Assembly (NCBI RefSeq): GCF_033842475.1
Contig: NZ_JAWXYB010000018.1
Coordinates: forward strand, 3,083,501 to 3,147,500
DNA length: 64,000 bases
Direction: 5' to 3'
Source: Acidiphilium acidophilum
Lineage (GTDB): Bacteria > Pseudomonadota > Alphaproteobacteria > Acetobacterales > Acetobacteraceae
The translations under genes were made by a program, and so were the position numbers. Shown piece by piece: positions 1 to 9,025 of the stretch. The notes below the pieces were generated by a model, which had not been told where the DNA came from, searched no databases, and saw only the letters and a list, made by a program, of their open reading frames with translations. The stretch's first letter is position 1. Every line of letters starts with the position of its first letter.

Positions 1-267
1 AATCTCGGTAATCTGGAACGTGCGAATAATGCCGCGTTTGACCAGCGCCGCCGGATTGACCGCGGTGATGGTCTCCCCTGCGAACACGATACTGCCTTCG
101 GAGGGCGGGAAAAACCCGCTGATCAGGTTGAACAACGTGGTCTTGCCCGCACCGTTCGGGCCGATGATCGCGCGGAGTTCGCCCGGTTCGACGCTGAGCG
201 AAATCCCCGACAGCGCCTGCAACGCCCCGAACCGCCGCCCGACCCGATCCAGCACCAGCAGGCTCAC
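1..267 (-). CDS. livG: Branched-chain amino acid ABC transporter ATP-binding protein (LivG-like), partial
   Basis: This is the N-terminal 89 residues of an ABC-type ATPase that powers uptake of branched-chain amino acids or similar substrates; the rest lies beyond the left edge of the window. The Walker A motif GPNGAGKTT is visible near residue 36, followed by the LivG-like stretch NLISGFFPPSEGSI. The GTG start overlaps the TGA stop of the upstream permease gene in a GTGA arrangement, which implies translational coupling and fixes the start. It is the downstream part of an operon of substrate-binding protein, LivH, LivM and LivG. The substrate cannot be read from the sequence; amides or urea are alternatives for this transporter family. 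Confidence 0.9.
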   Translation of the reverse strand, partial: MSLLVLDRVGRRFGALQALSGISLSVEPGELRAIIGPNGAGKTTLFNLISGFFPPSEGSIVFAGETITAVNPAALVKRGIIRTFQITEI

Positions 268-1250
268 GACTTCGCCCCGCGGTTGAAGAATCCGAGGACC
301 CCCATCGGGAAAAAAATCACGGAAACGACAAAAACGAGGCCGATCACCGTCATCCAGTTGTTGGTGATCGAGCTGACATAGTCGCGCACCAGCACGAAAA
401 TCACCGCCCCCATCAGCGGGCCCCAGAAATTGCGCATCCCGCCGAGCACCGCGATGATCAGGAAATCGCCCGAGAGCGTGTAGTTCAACGTGTTCGGGGA
501 CGTGAAATTATCGAGCAGGGCATTCAAACCACCGGCCAGGGCGGCGACAACGCCCGAGATCGCAAAGGAAATCGCGACATAGCGCTGGGTGCGGATGCCG
601 AGAAAGGTGAGCCGCTTGTAATTCTCGCGGATCGCCACGAAACTGTGCCCGAGCGGCGCGTTGAGCACCACCCAGAGGGCGAGCGCCGCCACGCCGAAGC
701 AGACCAGCACGAGGTAATAAAACCCGACCGATCCCATCGGCAGGGTCAGCCCCGGCAGATGGATCGGGTGGCGGGAAAACCCGGTCAGCCCATCCTCGCC
801 GCCGGTCAGCCCGTTCCAGCGCACCGCGATGAAATAGAACATCTGACCGATCGCAATGGTGATCATCGAAAAATAGATCCCCCGCCGCCGCACCGCGATC
901 GGCCCGAGCAGCGCGGCGGCGAGGCCACCGACCAGGGTGCCGACCAGCAGTGCCAGCAATATGCTGTGGGTTTCATATTTCAGCATCAACCCGACCCCGT
1001 AGGAGCCAAGCCCGAAATACGCGGCATGACCGAACGAGAGGCCGCCGGTGAAACCAAGCAGCAGGTTCAGCCCCATCGCGGCCAGCGCATAAATCAGCAC
1101 CCGCGAGGCCAGATCGGTATAGCCGCCGACCAGCGGCAGCCAGACCGGCACGGCGAACAGCACCAGTCCGAGCGCCACATTGCCGAGGATGCGCCGCGAG
1201 ATCATCGGCCCGCCGGACACGGAGGCCGGCGCACCGGCAACGCCGCTCAT
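264..1250 (-). CDS. livM: Branched-chain amino acid ABC transporter permease LivM
   Basis: A 328-residue inner-membrane permease of the LivM family with about eight to ten hydrophobic segments. The family signature is seen in GLNLLLGFTGGLSFGHAAYF around residues 60-80, and the conserved cytoplasmic loop for ATPase contact in the middle third (ENYKRLTFLGIRTQRYVAIS). It forms the translocation pore with LivH and is driven by LivG. Its ATG start overlaps the TGA stop of livH (ATGA) and its own stop overlaps the GTG start of livG, so three genes are translationally coupled. A start further inside at the Met near residue 16 is possible, but the overlap favours the one given. Confidence 0.93.
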   Translation of the reverse strand: MSGVAGAPASVSGGPMISRRILGNVALGLVLFAVPVWLPLVGGYTDLASRVLIYALAAMGLNLLLGFTGGLSFGHAAYFGLGSYGVGLMLKYETHSILLALLVGTLVGGLAAALLGPIAVRRRGIYFSMITIAIGQMFYFIAVRWNGLTGGEDGLTGFSRHPIHLPGLTLPMGSVGFYYLVLVCFGVAALALWVVLNAPLGHSFVAIRENYKRLTFLGIRTQRYVAISFAISGVVAALAGGLNALLDNFTSPNTLNYTLSGDFLIIAVLGGMRNFWGPLMGAVIFVLVRDYVSSITNNWMTVIGLVFVVSVIFFPMGVLGFFNRGAKS

Positions 1251-2119
1251 TCGAACAACCCTTCCTGCCCCATCAGCCCGCGCGGTCGCACCACCAGCGT
1301 GATCCCCATGATGACATAAATCACAACCTCGCTGGCCGCTGGAAAGAAGGCGGTGGTAATGCCGGAGGCCAGGCCGATGATCAGCCCGCCGAGCAGCGAA
1401 CCGACCAGCGAGCCGACCCCGCCGACCACGATCGCAACGAAGGCGGGCATGATCAAACTATCGCCCATGGTCGGTGTCAGCCCGATCTGCCCGGCGGCAA
1501 GAATGCCCGCAACACCGGCAAAAATAATGCCGATCACGAAATTCGCCGAGCGCAGCAGATAAATGTTAACGCCGAGCGCCGATATGGTTTCAAGGTCGGA
1601 ATTCCCCGCGCGGATGCGGATGCCGATACGGGTGAACCGCAGGACGGCAAACAACGAACCGGTCCCGAGCAACGCCACCGCGACCACGAACAGCCGATAG
1701 CCGGTGACAAAGAAATACGTGCTGCTGAGCGGATGGTTGAGAAACGCCGGAATCGCGAGCGGCTGTCCCTGCGCACCCCACACGGTGCGGATCAGGTCCT
1801 GGATGATGAACGCGAGCCCGAACGTGAGCAGCAACGTATAGATCGGGTCCTTGCGGTTATAGAGCCGCCGCACCAGCACCATCTCGACCCCAAGTCCGAT
1901 CGCCCCGGCCAGCAGCGGCGCGATGACCAGCCCGCCCCAGAATCCCACATACGGCACCAGCGTGAACGCAAAATACGCCGCCAACGCCATGAACGCGCCC
2001 TGAGCGAAATTGATCGTGTTGTTGAGACCGAGAATGAGCGCCAGCCCCAGCGCCATCAGCGCATAGAACGCGCCCTGAATCAGGCCGTTGAACACGTTGA
2101 ACAACAGAATGAGCCCCAT
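1247..2119 (-). CDS. livH: Branched-chain amino acid ABC transporter permease LivH
   Basis: A LivH-type inner-membrane permease of 290 residues, partner of LivM. The opening MGLILLFNVFNGLIQGAFYA and the following ALILGLNNTINFAQGAFMAL are the conserved N-terminus and first loop of the family. The frame stays open upstream to a GTG at 2173, but the extra 18 residues are charged and unlike the family, so the ATG at 2119 was chosen. About 100 bases separate it from the upstream substrate-binding protein gene. It ends in an ATGA overlap with livM. Confidence 0.93.
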   Translation of the reverse strand: MGLILLFNVFNGLIQGAFYALMALGLALILGLNNTINFAQGAFMALAAYFAFTLVPYVGFWGGLVIAPLLAGAIGLGVEMVLVRRLYNRKDPIYTLLLTFGLAFIIQDLIRTVWGAQGQPLAIPAFLNHPLSSTYFFVTGYRLFVVAVALLGTGSLFAVLRFTRIGIRIRAGNSDLETISALGVNIYLLRSANFVIGIIFAGVAGILAAGQIGLTPTMGDSLIMPAFVAIVVGGVGSLVGSLLGGLIIGLASGITTAFFPAASEVVIYVIMGITLVVRPRGLMGQEGLFE

Positions 2120-2221
2120 GCCGCCTCCATCCCATCGAGAGTCCGTTCGTCGCCGGGCGGATCGCGCCGTCACGGCCGATCCGCCCGGTCATTCCGGCAC
2201 CGGGGCCGGAAACCCTGCGTC

Positions 2222-3502
2222 TCAGGTCGGGTAGGTCATCTTGCAATCGGCCGCCGCCGCCGAGAGGGCGATCTTCTTGCCCGGAATGATCGCCGAGACA
2301 TCGAACAGACTGGGATATTTTCCGGCCTGAATGACATGGCCGGGAAACATGCTGAGCATCAGCTGATGATCGGCGGCGCGATATTCCGGCGCGTTCGGCT
2401 GCAACGCAATCTCCGGCGGCAGCACCAGCCCCTCCATCGCCCGGACCACCTTCATCGTGTTGGTCGATTTCGCTTTCTCGACCGCGAGCTTGATCGCATA
2501 GGTCGAAGCGTAACCGAACCAGGAACGGGCGGAGGGATATTCACCTTTGTATTTGGTCGAATACGCCTTCACGAATTCCGCAACATGAGGGGTATGGGGC
2601 TGATCCCAGTACCACTCCATCGTCCACCAGCCATAGCGCGCCGCCTCCGGCAGGGCCTGCGCCTGCTCGAGCTCGAACAGAGCGCCCCCGACCGGGATCT
2701 GCTTGTTGATGCCGAACTGCGAAATCTGCTTCATGCAGTTCACCTGATCGTCCCCCGCCAGCAGCAGGCAGATGAAATCCGGCTTCTTCGCCTTGACGTC
2801 GATCAGATAGGACGAGAAATCCGTCGTCCCCACCGGCGCGAGCGCGGTCCCGACCACGCGCCCCCCGGCCGTCTTGAGCTGCTTGGTGTAGTCGCTCTGC
2901 TCGGCATGACCGAATGCATAATCGGTCGTGATGAAATACCAGGACTTGCCGAATTTCTTGAACAGAGTCTCGAAATCCCCCGATGTCAGCATCCAGGTGG
3001 TCGAGCAGGTGCGGAACGTGTTCCAGTGGCACTCCTTGCCGGTGACCGCATCGGCATGGCCGCCGGTGCAGAGAAACAGCAGGTCGTGCTTGTTGGCAAA
3101 CTGGCTCAGCGCCAGCGACGACGCGGAATTCACCGTGCCCATCAGAAAATCGATCTTGTCGCGCGAAAGCAGGCGCGATGCCTTGTCAATGCTGGTGCCC
3201 GGACTGCCCGCGCCGTCCTCGACCAGCAGTTGCAGCGGCCGGCTCATGATGCCGCCCTTCTTGTTGATTTCCTCCTCGGCAAAGCGCGCCCCTTTGATTT
3301 CGCTATGGCCGAGCGGCGCGAAAATACTGGTGATCGGATCGACCAACCCGATCTTGATCGGCACCTCGCTCGCCGCCCAACTCGGCTTCGGCGCCGCCAG
3401 CAACCCCGCGGCACCCACCGCCGCCCCAGCCTTGATCAGGCCGCGCCGGTCCAGAGAACCGCGCCTGGCACCCGCGTTGATGCCCGTCTCTATCGTTGTC
3501 AT
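2222..3502 (-). CDS. ABC transporter substrate-binding protein, branched-chain amino acid type, Tat-exported
   Basis: A 426-residue periplasmic binding protein of the Leu/Ile/Val-binding (type I fold) family that delivers ligand to the LivHM-LivG complex encoded just downstream. The N-terminus carries a twin-arginine signal (LDRRGLIKAGAAVGAAGLLA) and a likely cleavage after SWAA. The mature part begins with the typical IKIGLVDPITSIFAPLGHSE. The ATG at 3502 has GGGAG about ten bases upstream; an in-frame GTG six codons earlier is a weaker alternative. Export by Tat for this family is known in alphaproteobacteria. The ligand is not predictable from the sequence; other members bind amides or aromatic acids. 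Confidence 0.9.
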   Translation of the reverse strand: MTTIETGINAGARRGSLDRRGLIKAGAAVGAAGLLAAPKPSWAASEVPIKIGLVDPITSIFAPLGHSEIKGARFAEEEINKKGGIMSRPLQLLVEDGAGSPGTSIDKASRLLSRDKIDFLMGTVNSASSLALSQFANKHDLLFLCTGGHADAVTGKECHWNTFRTCSTTWMLTSGDFETLFKKFGKSWYFITTDYAFGHAEQSDYTKQLKTAGGRVVGTALAPVGTTDFSSYLIDVKAKKPDFICLLLAGDDQVNCMKQISQFGINKQIPVGGALFELEQAQALPEAARYGWWTMEWYWDQPHTPHVAEFVKAYSTKYKGEYPSARSWFGYASTYAIKLAVEKAKSTNTMKVVRAMEGLVLPPEIALQPNAPEYRAADHQLMLSMFPGHVIQAGKYPSLFDVSAIIPGKKIALSAAAADCKMTYPT

Positions 3503-3882
3503 CGGATCAGTCTCCCTCACTCTGCGGTGCCATTGGCGGCACTCGGTATACTATAAATTATAGTTCATCATCAGATCGATTTCGTCAACCGCGGGTCATC
3601 TTGATGCCGAGATCGTGTGCGACCTCTGCGGTTTGATCACAGGTCGAGCACAAACCTGGAGCTGAGCGCGCGGGTGACACAAACAGTCGGAAATGAGTCG
3701 CGATGAGGGACTCCCCCACGCTCGTGAGTAAATCCTCTGGCAGCCATGCCTCTGTCGCAGTGCGATTCCGGTCAGGATTCACCATTCCGAAATGATCGTG
3801 CGTTACACCCACCTGCGATGATGACGAATGCTGGTATGCTGATCGAGGGTCACCGTACTCGACCTGTTCTGAAAGATTGGTC
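3503..3882. other. Intergenic region, no recognised gene
   Basis: This 380-base gap separates the transporter operon from the divergent EAL gene and should hold both promoters. Next to the transporter start there is an A/T-rich patch (TATACTATAAATTATAG, about 3547-3563) that could serve as promoter DNA. A 109-codon open frame on the minus strand (3585-3914) has no family resemblance I can name and would overlap the start of the EAL gene, so it is not called as a gene. Confidence 0.4.
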
Positions 3883-5553
3883 GTGAGGCATCGCCCCGCC
3901 ACGGTCCCGCACAAGCCGGGCTCCGAACGGAACCGATATCTGGCCTTCGCTTTTTGCTGGGGCGACGTTCTGTTCGAATTGGATCGGCATTACGCGATCT
4001 CCTACGTGTCCAGCACGTGCGAGGCCGTGCTGGGATGCGGTAGCGACACGTTGATCGGCCTGGATTTTCGGGATGTTGTCGCCCCGGTCGACAGGCTTGT
4101 CATAGAGCCCTGGTTGAAGCGTCTGCCGGAGGTCGGTCGTGCGATGATAGAGACAATCACGCTGAGCGGCCCGGGCGCCGCACCGCTATGGGTTTCGCTG
4201 GCGGCAAACTGCCTCGATAGCGAGGAAGGGACGATCCATATCGCGTTGCAGCGACGCGACACCGGCGCGCATGCGATAAAAACCCCGACTCTGGATCCGG
4301 CCTCCCGGCTCGCTGACTGTACCAGTTTTGTCGATCGTGTTGCCGAGCGGATCAAGCGCGGTCACGCCGCAGGTATGGTTCCCGAACTCACGCTGGTGGT
4401 AATGCCCGACCTGCATGACCTGCGCCAGAGGTTGGGCGCTGGCCAGGACGGCATGCTGGAAGCGGTTGGCACCGCTTTGAAGGCCCGATCGATCGAAGAA
4501 GACATGGCGGCGCGGATCGGTGACGACACATTTTCGCTCCTGCACGAGGCGGGGGCGCCGATCGATCAGTTGATCCGTCAGCTCGAGGCGATCACCAGAG
4601 CCGCAGACCCGGCCGGCATCGGCCTGACCATCGATGCTTCGACCCTCGCGATCGATACCGTAATGGTGGCCGAGGTGGATCTCGCACTCGCCCTGACGCA
4701 CACGCTGCGTCGTTTCGGTGCAGCGTCCGGTACCGATCTGCGCACGATGGCGAACAACCTGCGCAGCGCGTTCCAGAATTCGGTCATAACGGTCGGAAGC
4801 ATCAAGCGGGCAATCAACGAGCAATCGTTCACCGTGGTGTTCCAGCCCATCGTGCAGATCAACACTGGTCGGATCCATCATTTCGAGGCGCTGTGCCGCT
4901 TTGAGGCCCAGGATCAGGAATCACCCTTCACGACCATTCAGGTCGCCGAGGAGCTTGGCCTGATCGCGGCCTTCGACCTCGCGATGGTCCGCAAGGTCAT
5001 CGCCTGGCTCTTCACCCGACCGCTTAACAACGCGCGCGAGCGGATCGCGGTCAACGTATCAGGCTATTCGATCGAACAGGCCGCCTATACCGAGGCGCTG
5101 CTAAACCTGCTCGCGGAAAATGACTGGCTCCGCGGACGGCTGATGTTTGAAATCACAGAAAGCGCACGGATCGCCAATCTGGAGACGGCGGATCGCTTCA
5201 TCCAGGCGCTACGGCAGCGTGGATTTCAGGTCAGCCTCGATGATTTCGGGGCCGGTGCGGCGTCGTTCCAATATCTGTCGGTCCTTGATGTCGATGTCGT
5301 CAAACTGGATGGGTCCGCAGTGCGGAACGCCCAGAAAGCCCAGAAAGGGCGGGCTTTTCTGTCGGCCCTGACCGAGCTCTGCCGGCGCATGGGAATCGAG
5401 ACCATCGCCGAAATGGTCGACACGCCCGAGACGCTGCAATTCGTGCGCGACTGCGGTTGCAATTACGTCCAGGGCTATCTGTTCGGCAGGCCCACCAAAG
5501 AGATCAATGATTTTCATCCGCTACCTAACCGGATACTGTTTACAGCACGATGA
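3883..5553 (+). CDS. PAS-like/degenerate GGDEF/EAL domain cyclic-di-GMP phosphodiesterase
   Basis: A roughly 556-residue protein predicted to hydrolyse cyclic-di-GMP. Residues ~15-125 look like a PAS-type sensor. Residues ~140-285 are a GGDEF domain whose signature is degenerate (ARIGDDTFSLL), so cyclase activity is unlikely. Residues ~310-550 are an EAL domain with the metal and catalytic motifs intact: FEALCRF, NVSG, FEITE, DDFGAG, VVKLDG, TIAEMV and QGYLFG. No transmembrane segment is evident, so it is probably cytosolic. The start is uncertain: a TTG at 3877 and a GTG at 3883 are both usable, and the GTG was chosen because GAAAGA lies a suitable distance upstream. It is a single-gene unit. 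Confidence 0.87.
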   Translation: MRHRPATVPHKPGSERNRYLAFAFCWGDVLFELDRHYAISYVSSTCEAVLGCGSDTLIGLDFRDVVAPVDRLVIEPWLKRLPEVGRAMIETITLSGPGAAPLWVSLAANCLDSEEGTIHIALQRRDTGAHAIKTPTLDPASRLADCTSFVDRVAERIKRGHAAGMVPELTLVVMPDLHDLRQRLGAGQDGMLEAVGTALKARSIEEDMAARIGDDTFSLLHEAGAPIDQLIRQLEAITRAADPAGIGLTIDASTLAIDTVMVAEVDLALALTHTLRRFGAASGTDLRTMANNLRSAFQNSVITVGSIKRAINEQSFTVVFQPIVQINTGRIHHFEALCRFEAQDQESPFTTIQVAEELGLIAAFDLAMVRKVIAWLFTRPLNNARERIAVNVSGYSIEQAAYTEALLNLLAENDWLRGRLMFEITESARIANLETADRFIQALRQRGFQVSLDDFGAGAASFQYLSVLDVDVVKLDGSAVRNAQKAQKGRAFLSALTELCRRMGIETIAEMVDTPETLQFVRDCGCNYVQGYLFGRPTKEINDFHPLPNRILFTAR

Positions 5554-5655
5554 CATCTGTGCGTTTTCCGTGATACCGGCCTGAGGGTCCGTTGCTCTGA
5601 AGCGGGATAGGGTGGTGCGGTGGCGTTATCCAACGCACCTGGATTGAAACGGTCA

Positions 5656-6327
5656 TCAGACAGGAAGCTTTATATAACTGACCATCCGCGCCACCGCCGC
5701 CACAACCCCGGCCGTCTCCGCATCGACCTGTCCGTCCACGCGCGCCGGGCGGAACCGGCGCTGAAACGCCGCCACCACCAGGTCGTGTTTCAGGTCCATA
5801 TCGTAGCCGATCGCGGCGAGTTCCGTCGCGGTATCGCCGTGTGGGCCGATGTCATCGGCCCAGAACCCGATGCCGTGCGCCGCGAGGTGTGCCCAGGGAA
5901 ACAATTCGCCGGGGTCCTGCTTCCGGTCGGGCGCGATGTCGGAATGTGCCACTATGTTCCGCGCCGGAATCGGGTGGCGTTCGAGTAGGCCCCGGCACAG
6001 CCGGATCACGGCTTCGATCTGCACATCGGGAAATGGCACATAGCCGAATTCGTGGCCGGGATTGACGATTTCGATCCCGATCGAGCGATCGTTCAACCCC
6101 CGCACCCCGCGCCAATAGCTCACCCCGGCATGCCAGGCCCGCCGCTCCTCATCCACCAGCGCGATCAATGTCCCATCGGTCTCGACCACGTAATGCGATG
6201 AAACCCGCGCAGCCGGGTCGCACAACCGCGCGATCGCATCGGCCCCGCTGCGCATCCCGGTATAATGCAGCACCAGATGATCGATCACCGCCCCATCGGG
6301 CCGGTCGTCGTGATTGGGCGACCTCAC
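5656..6327 (-). CDS. N-acetylmuramoyl-L-alanine amidase, AmpD-like, with peptidoglycan-binding domain
   Basis: A 223-residue zinc amidase of the Amidase_2/AmpD family that cleaves the N-acetylmuramoyl-L-alanine bond, acting in muropeptide recycling or wall turnover. The zinc ligands are seen in LVLHYTGM near residue 20 and in VAHSDIAPDRKQDPG near residue 135. The last 65 residues resemble a short peptidoglycan-binding domain (HDLVVAAFQRRFRPARVDGQ). The frame is open further upstream, but the GTG at 6327 overlaps the TGA of the djlA-like gene as GTGA, which is the same coupling used in the liv operon and decides the start. No signal peptide is visible, so a cytosolic AmpD-like role is favoured. 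Confidence 0.88.
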   Translation of the reverse strand: MRSPNHDDRPDGAVIDHLVLHYTGMRSGADAIARLCDPAARVSSHYVVETDGTLIALVDEERRAWHAGVSYWRGVRGLNDRSIGIEIVNPGHEFGYVPFPDVQIEAVIRLCRGLLERHPIPARNIVAHSDIAPDRKQDPGELFPWAHLAAHGIGFWADDIGPHGDTATELAAIGYDMDLKHDLVVAAFQRRFRPARVDGQVDAETAGVVAAVARMVSYIKLPV

Positions 6328-7097
6328 AAACCCCGCTCGCGCTTGATATCGTCCCAGGCGGCATTGATCCGCGCCACCCGGTCGGTCGCCCGTGCGGCGA
6401 ATTCCGGCGGGACCCCGCGCGCCGCGAGCTGATCGGGGTGATTTTCCCGCATCAGCTGTTTCCAATGCGCCCGGATCGCCTCGCTGCTCGCATCGCGCCC
6501 GATCCCGAGCACGACATACGGATCGCCTTCGGATAGCGCGTAGGAGGAGGGATTCTCCGCCCGCGCCCGCGCCGCCGCATCGAGCCCGAACGCCACGCCG
6601 ATCCGGGTGAGCATATCCGCCTCACGCCCGTTGATCGGCTCATCCGCCCGCGCAATCGCGTATAACGCCCCCAGCACCTGTTCGAGCGCAAGCCGGTTAT
6701 CCGCGAAACTCTCGCCGAGCTGCCTTGCATAGGGCTCGAACCCCGCCGAATCGTTGCGCGCCTGATCGAACAACCGCCCGATCATCGGCACCGCCGCGTC
6801 CTCGATCCGGAACTGCCGCTTGAACGCATCGATCTCGGCGCGATTGACCGGCCCGTCGCATTTGGCAAGCTTCGCGGCCAGCACCGTCGCCGCAATCGCG
6901 AACACCTGCTCCCGCCGCCCGATCATGGCCGCCAGCCGCGCGGAATCGAGCGGCAAGGCCCGCCCCAGCCGCGCCCCGAACGATCCGAGATCGCCGGTAT
7001 CCGCCGCGTGGCCAAGCGCCGCCCCCGCAATCGCGCCCACCGGCCCGCCGAACGCAAACCCGGCCACGCCGCCGATCACCTTACCCCATACTGCCAT
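6324..7097 (-). CDS. djlA: DjlA-like membrane-anchored TerB/DnaJ co-chaperone
   Basis: A 257-residue DjlA-type protein. It has a glycine-rich hydrophobic N-terminus (about residues 1-30) that can anchor it in the membrane, a TerB-like helical domain (about 55-170), and a C-terminal J domain (about 190-257) with the essential HPD motif in RENHPDQL. DjlA proteins stimulate the ATPase of DnaK. A Met three codons upstream is an alternative start. The gene is followed by the amidase with a four-base overlap, so both are co-expressed. J-domain placement at the C-terminus agrees with DjlA rather than DnaJ or CbpA. Confidence 0.88.
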   Translation of the reverse strand: MAVWGKVIGGVAGFAFGGPVGAIAGAALGHAADTGDLGSFGARLGRALPLDSARLAAMIGRREQVFAIAATVLAAKLAKCDGPVNRAEIDAFKRQFRIEDAAVPMIGRLFDQARNDSAGFEPYARQLGESFADNRLALEQVLGALYAIARADEPINGREADMLTRIGVAFGLDAAARARAENPSSYALSEGDPYVVLGIGRDASSEAIRAHWKQLMRENHPDQLAARGVPPEFAARATDRVARINAAWDDIKRERGL

Positions 7098-7151
7098 TCC
7101 CCCCATATCGGGTGGCTGGCCCGTAAGGTCAAAGGGCGATCTGCACCGGTA

Positions 7152-7850
7152 TCAATATCGCCGCATCAGCGCCACCAGCCGCCCCTGCACCTTCACCCGC
7201 TCGGCAGGGAAAATCCGCGTCTCGTGGCGCACATTGGCCGGTTCCAGCGCCGTCGAATTGCCCCGCCGCCGCAACCGCTTCAGCGTTACCTCGTTGTCGT
7301 CGATCAGTGCCACGACGATCTGCCCGGTCTCGGCGGTCTCGCCTTTGCGGATGATCGCGGTATCGCCATCGAGAATCCCCGCCTCGATCATCGAATCCCC
7401 CACCACTTCCAGCGCGTAGTGATCGCCCTGCCCGATAAAGGCGATCGGCACCTCGATCTCGGCCTGATGCTCCCGCAGCGCCTCGATCGGCTGGCCCGCG
7501 GCAATCCGCCCGTAGAGCGGCAGGCTCACCGCCGCCACCTCCGCCGCCGCCCGCGCGCCCTGGAACCGCTGCGAAAAATCGCCCCGGATCACATTCGGCG
7601 CGAATTTGGCATCGCCCCGCTCCGCCGGCACGCTGTCCGCCGGCAGCCTGATCACCTCCAGCGCCCGCGCCCGGTGCTTGTGCCGGCGCAGAAACCCGCG
7701 CTCCTCCAGCGCCCCGATCAATCGATGAATGCCCGATTTCGATTTCAGATCGAGCCCGTCCTTCATCTCCTCGAAACTCGGCGAACAGCCGGTCCGCCGC
7801 AGATGCTGGTCGATGAACACCAGCAGCTCATATTGCTTGCGCGTCAGCAT
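7152..7850 (-). CDS. lexA: LexA repressor, SOS regulator
   Basis: A 232-residue LexA. The N-terminal winged helix ([19 protein letters not shown] and the SKSGIHRLI recognition region) binds SOS boxes. The C-terminal half is the self-cleaving S24 protease domain, with the scissile Ala-Gly in RIAAGQP near residue 117, the catalytic Ser in GDSMIEAG near 152 and the catalytic Lys in EVTLKRL near 190. RecA-stimulated cleavage inactivates it during DNA damage. The start region is ATGATG preceded by GAGGGA; the second ATG gives the better spacing. A candidate operator lies about 75 bases upstream, implying autoregulation. The next gene downstream, on the same strand, starts 54 bases away. Confidence 0.95.
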   Translation of the reverse strand: MLTRKQYELLVFIDQHLRRTGCSPSFEEMKDGLDLKSKSGIHRLIGALEERGFLRRHKHRARALEVIRLPADSVPAERGDAKFAPNVIRGDFSQRFQGARAAAEVAAVSLPLYGRIAAGQPIEALREHQAEIEVPIAFIGQGDHYALEVVGDSMIEAGILDGDTAIIRKGETAETGQIVVALIDDNEVTLKRLRRRGNSTALEPANVRHETRIFPAERVKVQGRLVALMRRY

Positions 7851-7924
7851 CATTCCCTCGTCCGAAAACCCCGAACCGACCCGAACCGCCCCTGCGGCCC
7901 GGACCATCGCGTCATCCCCACCGG

Positions 7925-7939
7925 GAACAAAGCGCTAAC
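7925..7939. promoter_or_regulatory. Candidate LexA (SOS) box upstream of lexA
   Basis: GAAC-N7-TAAC matches the alphaproteobacterial SOS consensus GAAC-N7-GAAC (read on the other strand GTTC-N7-GTTC) at seven of eight fixed positions. It lies 75-90 bases upstream of the chosen lexA start, which is a usual place for autoregulation. This is a motif match only. Confidence 0.5.
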
Positions 7940-8055
7940 ATGATGTTCTATGAATCGAACCCGCGTCGCGTCAAGAGCCTCGCGGCAAAATAATCACCTT
8001 CTGTTCTCGATCGGTTACCCTTGCCACGCCCCCGCCCGGTCCGCCAAGTGCCGCC

Positions 8056-8892
8056 ATGGCCATCCTCTCGATCCAGTCCCAGGTTCTCAACGGCAGCGTC
8101 GGCAATACCGCTGCCGCCTTCATCTACGCCCGCCTTGGCCTCGAAGTCTGGCCCCTGCCATCGGTCATCCTCTCGCACCATCCCGGCCACGGCGGCAGCG
8201 AAGGCGGCCCGGTGAAACAGGCCCGCCTCGCCGCCCTCGTCACCGGCCTCGCCGCGCGCGGTGCCTTCGCCCGCTGCGAGGCCGTGGTCTCCGGCTATCT
8301 CGGCGCCGAAGCCGCCGTCCCGGTAGTCACCGATGCCATCGCCCGCGCCCGCGCGTCCCATCCCGGCGCGCTCTACTTCTGCGATCCGGTCCTGGGCGAT
8401 TCCGGCCGGATCTACGTCCCCCATGCCCTGGTCGACGCCACCCGCACCCACCTCCTGCCGCGCGCCGACATCGCCACCCCCAACCCGTTCGAACTCGAAA
8501 TCCTCACCGGCCTGCCCGTGCCGGACCGCGCCCACGCCTTCCGCGCCATGGCGCAACTCGGCCCCGGCCTCGTCATCCTCACCGGCTTCACCGGCACCGA
8601 CACCACCCCCGGCACCCTCGACATCCTGATGCTCGAAGCCGGAAACCCGTACCATCACACCGTCGAAGCCCTGCCGCGCCCCTTTTCCGGCGCGGGCGAT
8701 GCCTTCTCCGCCCTGTTCCTCGCCGCTTATCTGCCCCACCGCAACGCCCGGCGCGCCCTCGCCGCCGCCGCCGCCGCCAGTGCCGCCCTCCTCGCCGCCA
8801 CCGCGTCTGGCGGTCACGACGAACTCGCCATCGTCCCCGCCCAACACCTCTGGACCGCCGCTTTCGCCGCCGCCACCGCAACGGAAACATGA
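8056..8892 (+). CDS. pdxY: Pyridoxal kinase PdxY
   Basis: A 278-residue PfkB/ribokinase-like enzyme that phosphorylates pyridoxal to pyridoxal 5'-phosphate in the vitamin B6 salvage pathway. The family opening AILSIQSQVLNGSVGNTAAA is present. The substrate loop (VWPLPSVILSHHPGHGG), the CDPVLGD motif near residue 115, the TPNPFELEILTG motif and the C-terminal anion-hole/catalytic motif FSGAGDAFSALF near residue 215 are intact. Length agrees with PdxY and PdxK. The gene is divergent from lexA and appears to be a single unit. Distinction from PdxK rests on general similarity only. Confidence 0.92.
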   Translation: MAILSIQSQVLNGSVGNTAAAFIYARLGLEVWPLPSVILSHHPGHGGSEGGPVKQARLAALVTGLAARGAFARCEAVVSGYLGAEAAVPVVTDAIARARASHPGALYFCDPVLGDSGRIYVPHALVDATRTHLLPRADIATPNPFELEILTGLPVPDRAHAFRAMAQLGPGLVILTGFTGTDTTPGTLDILMLEAGNPYHHTVEALPRPFSGAGDAFSALFLAAYLPHRNARRALAAAAAASAALLAATASGGHDELAIVPAQHLWTAAFAAATATET

Positions 8893-9025
8893 CAACGGCG
8901 CCATGCGATGAAATTTTGTTGATTCAGATCGCTCATCCGGCATATATTCATAAGTCTATATCTTCCGGTGGAAATTCGCCGGCGCCCGCCCGGGTTTCCG
9001 GGCATCAATCCTTGGGAGGATGATG

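Noticed and set aside
1733-3556. 607-codon open frame on the plus strand across the substrate-binding protein gene
   Set aside because: It is the antisense of livH and the binding protein gene; its composition is Arg/His/Gln-rich without domains, as usual for shadow frames in GC-rich DNA.
3585-3914. 109-codon minus-strand frame between the transporter and EAL genes
   Set aside because: No recognised family, no clear ribosome site, and it overlaps the start of the EAL gene.
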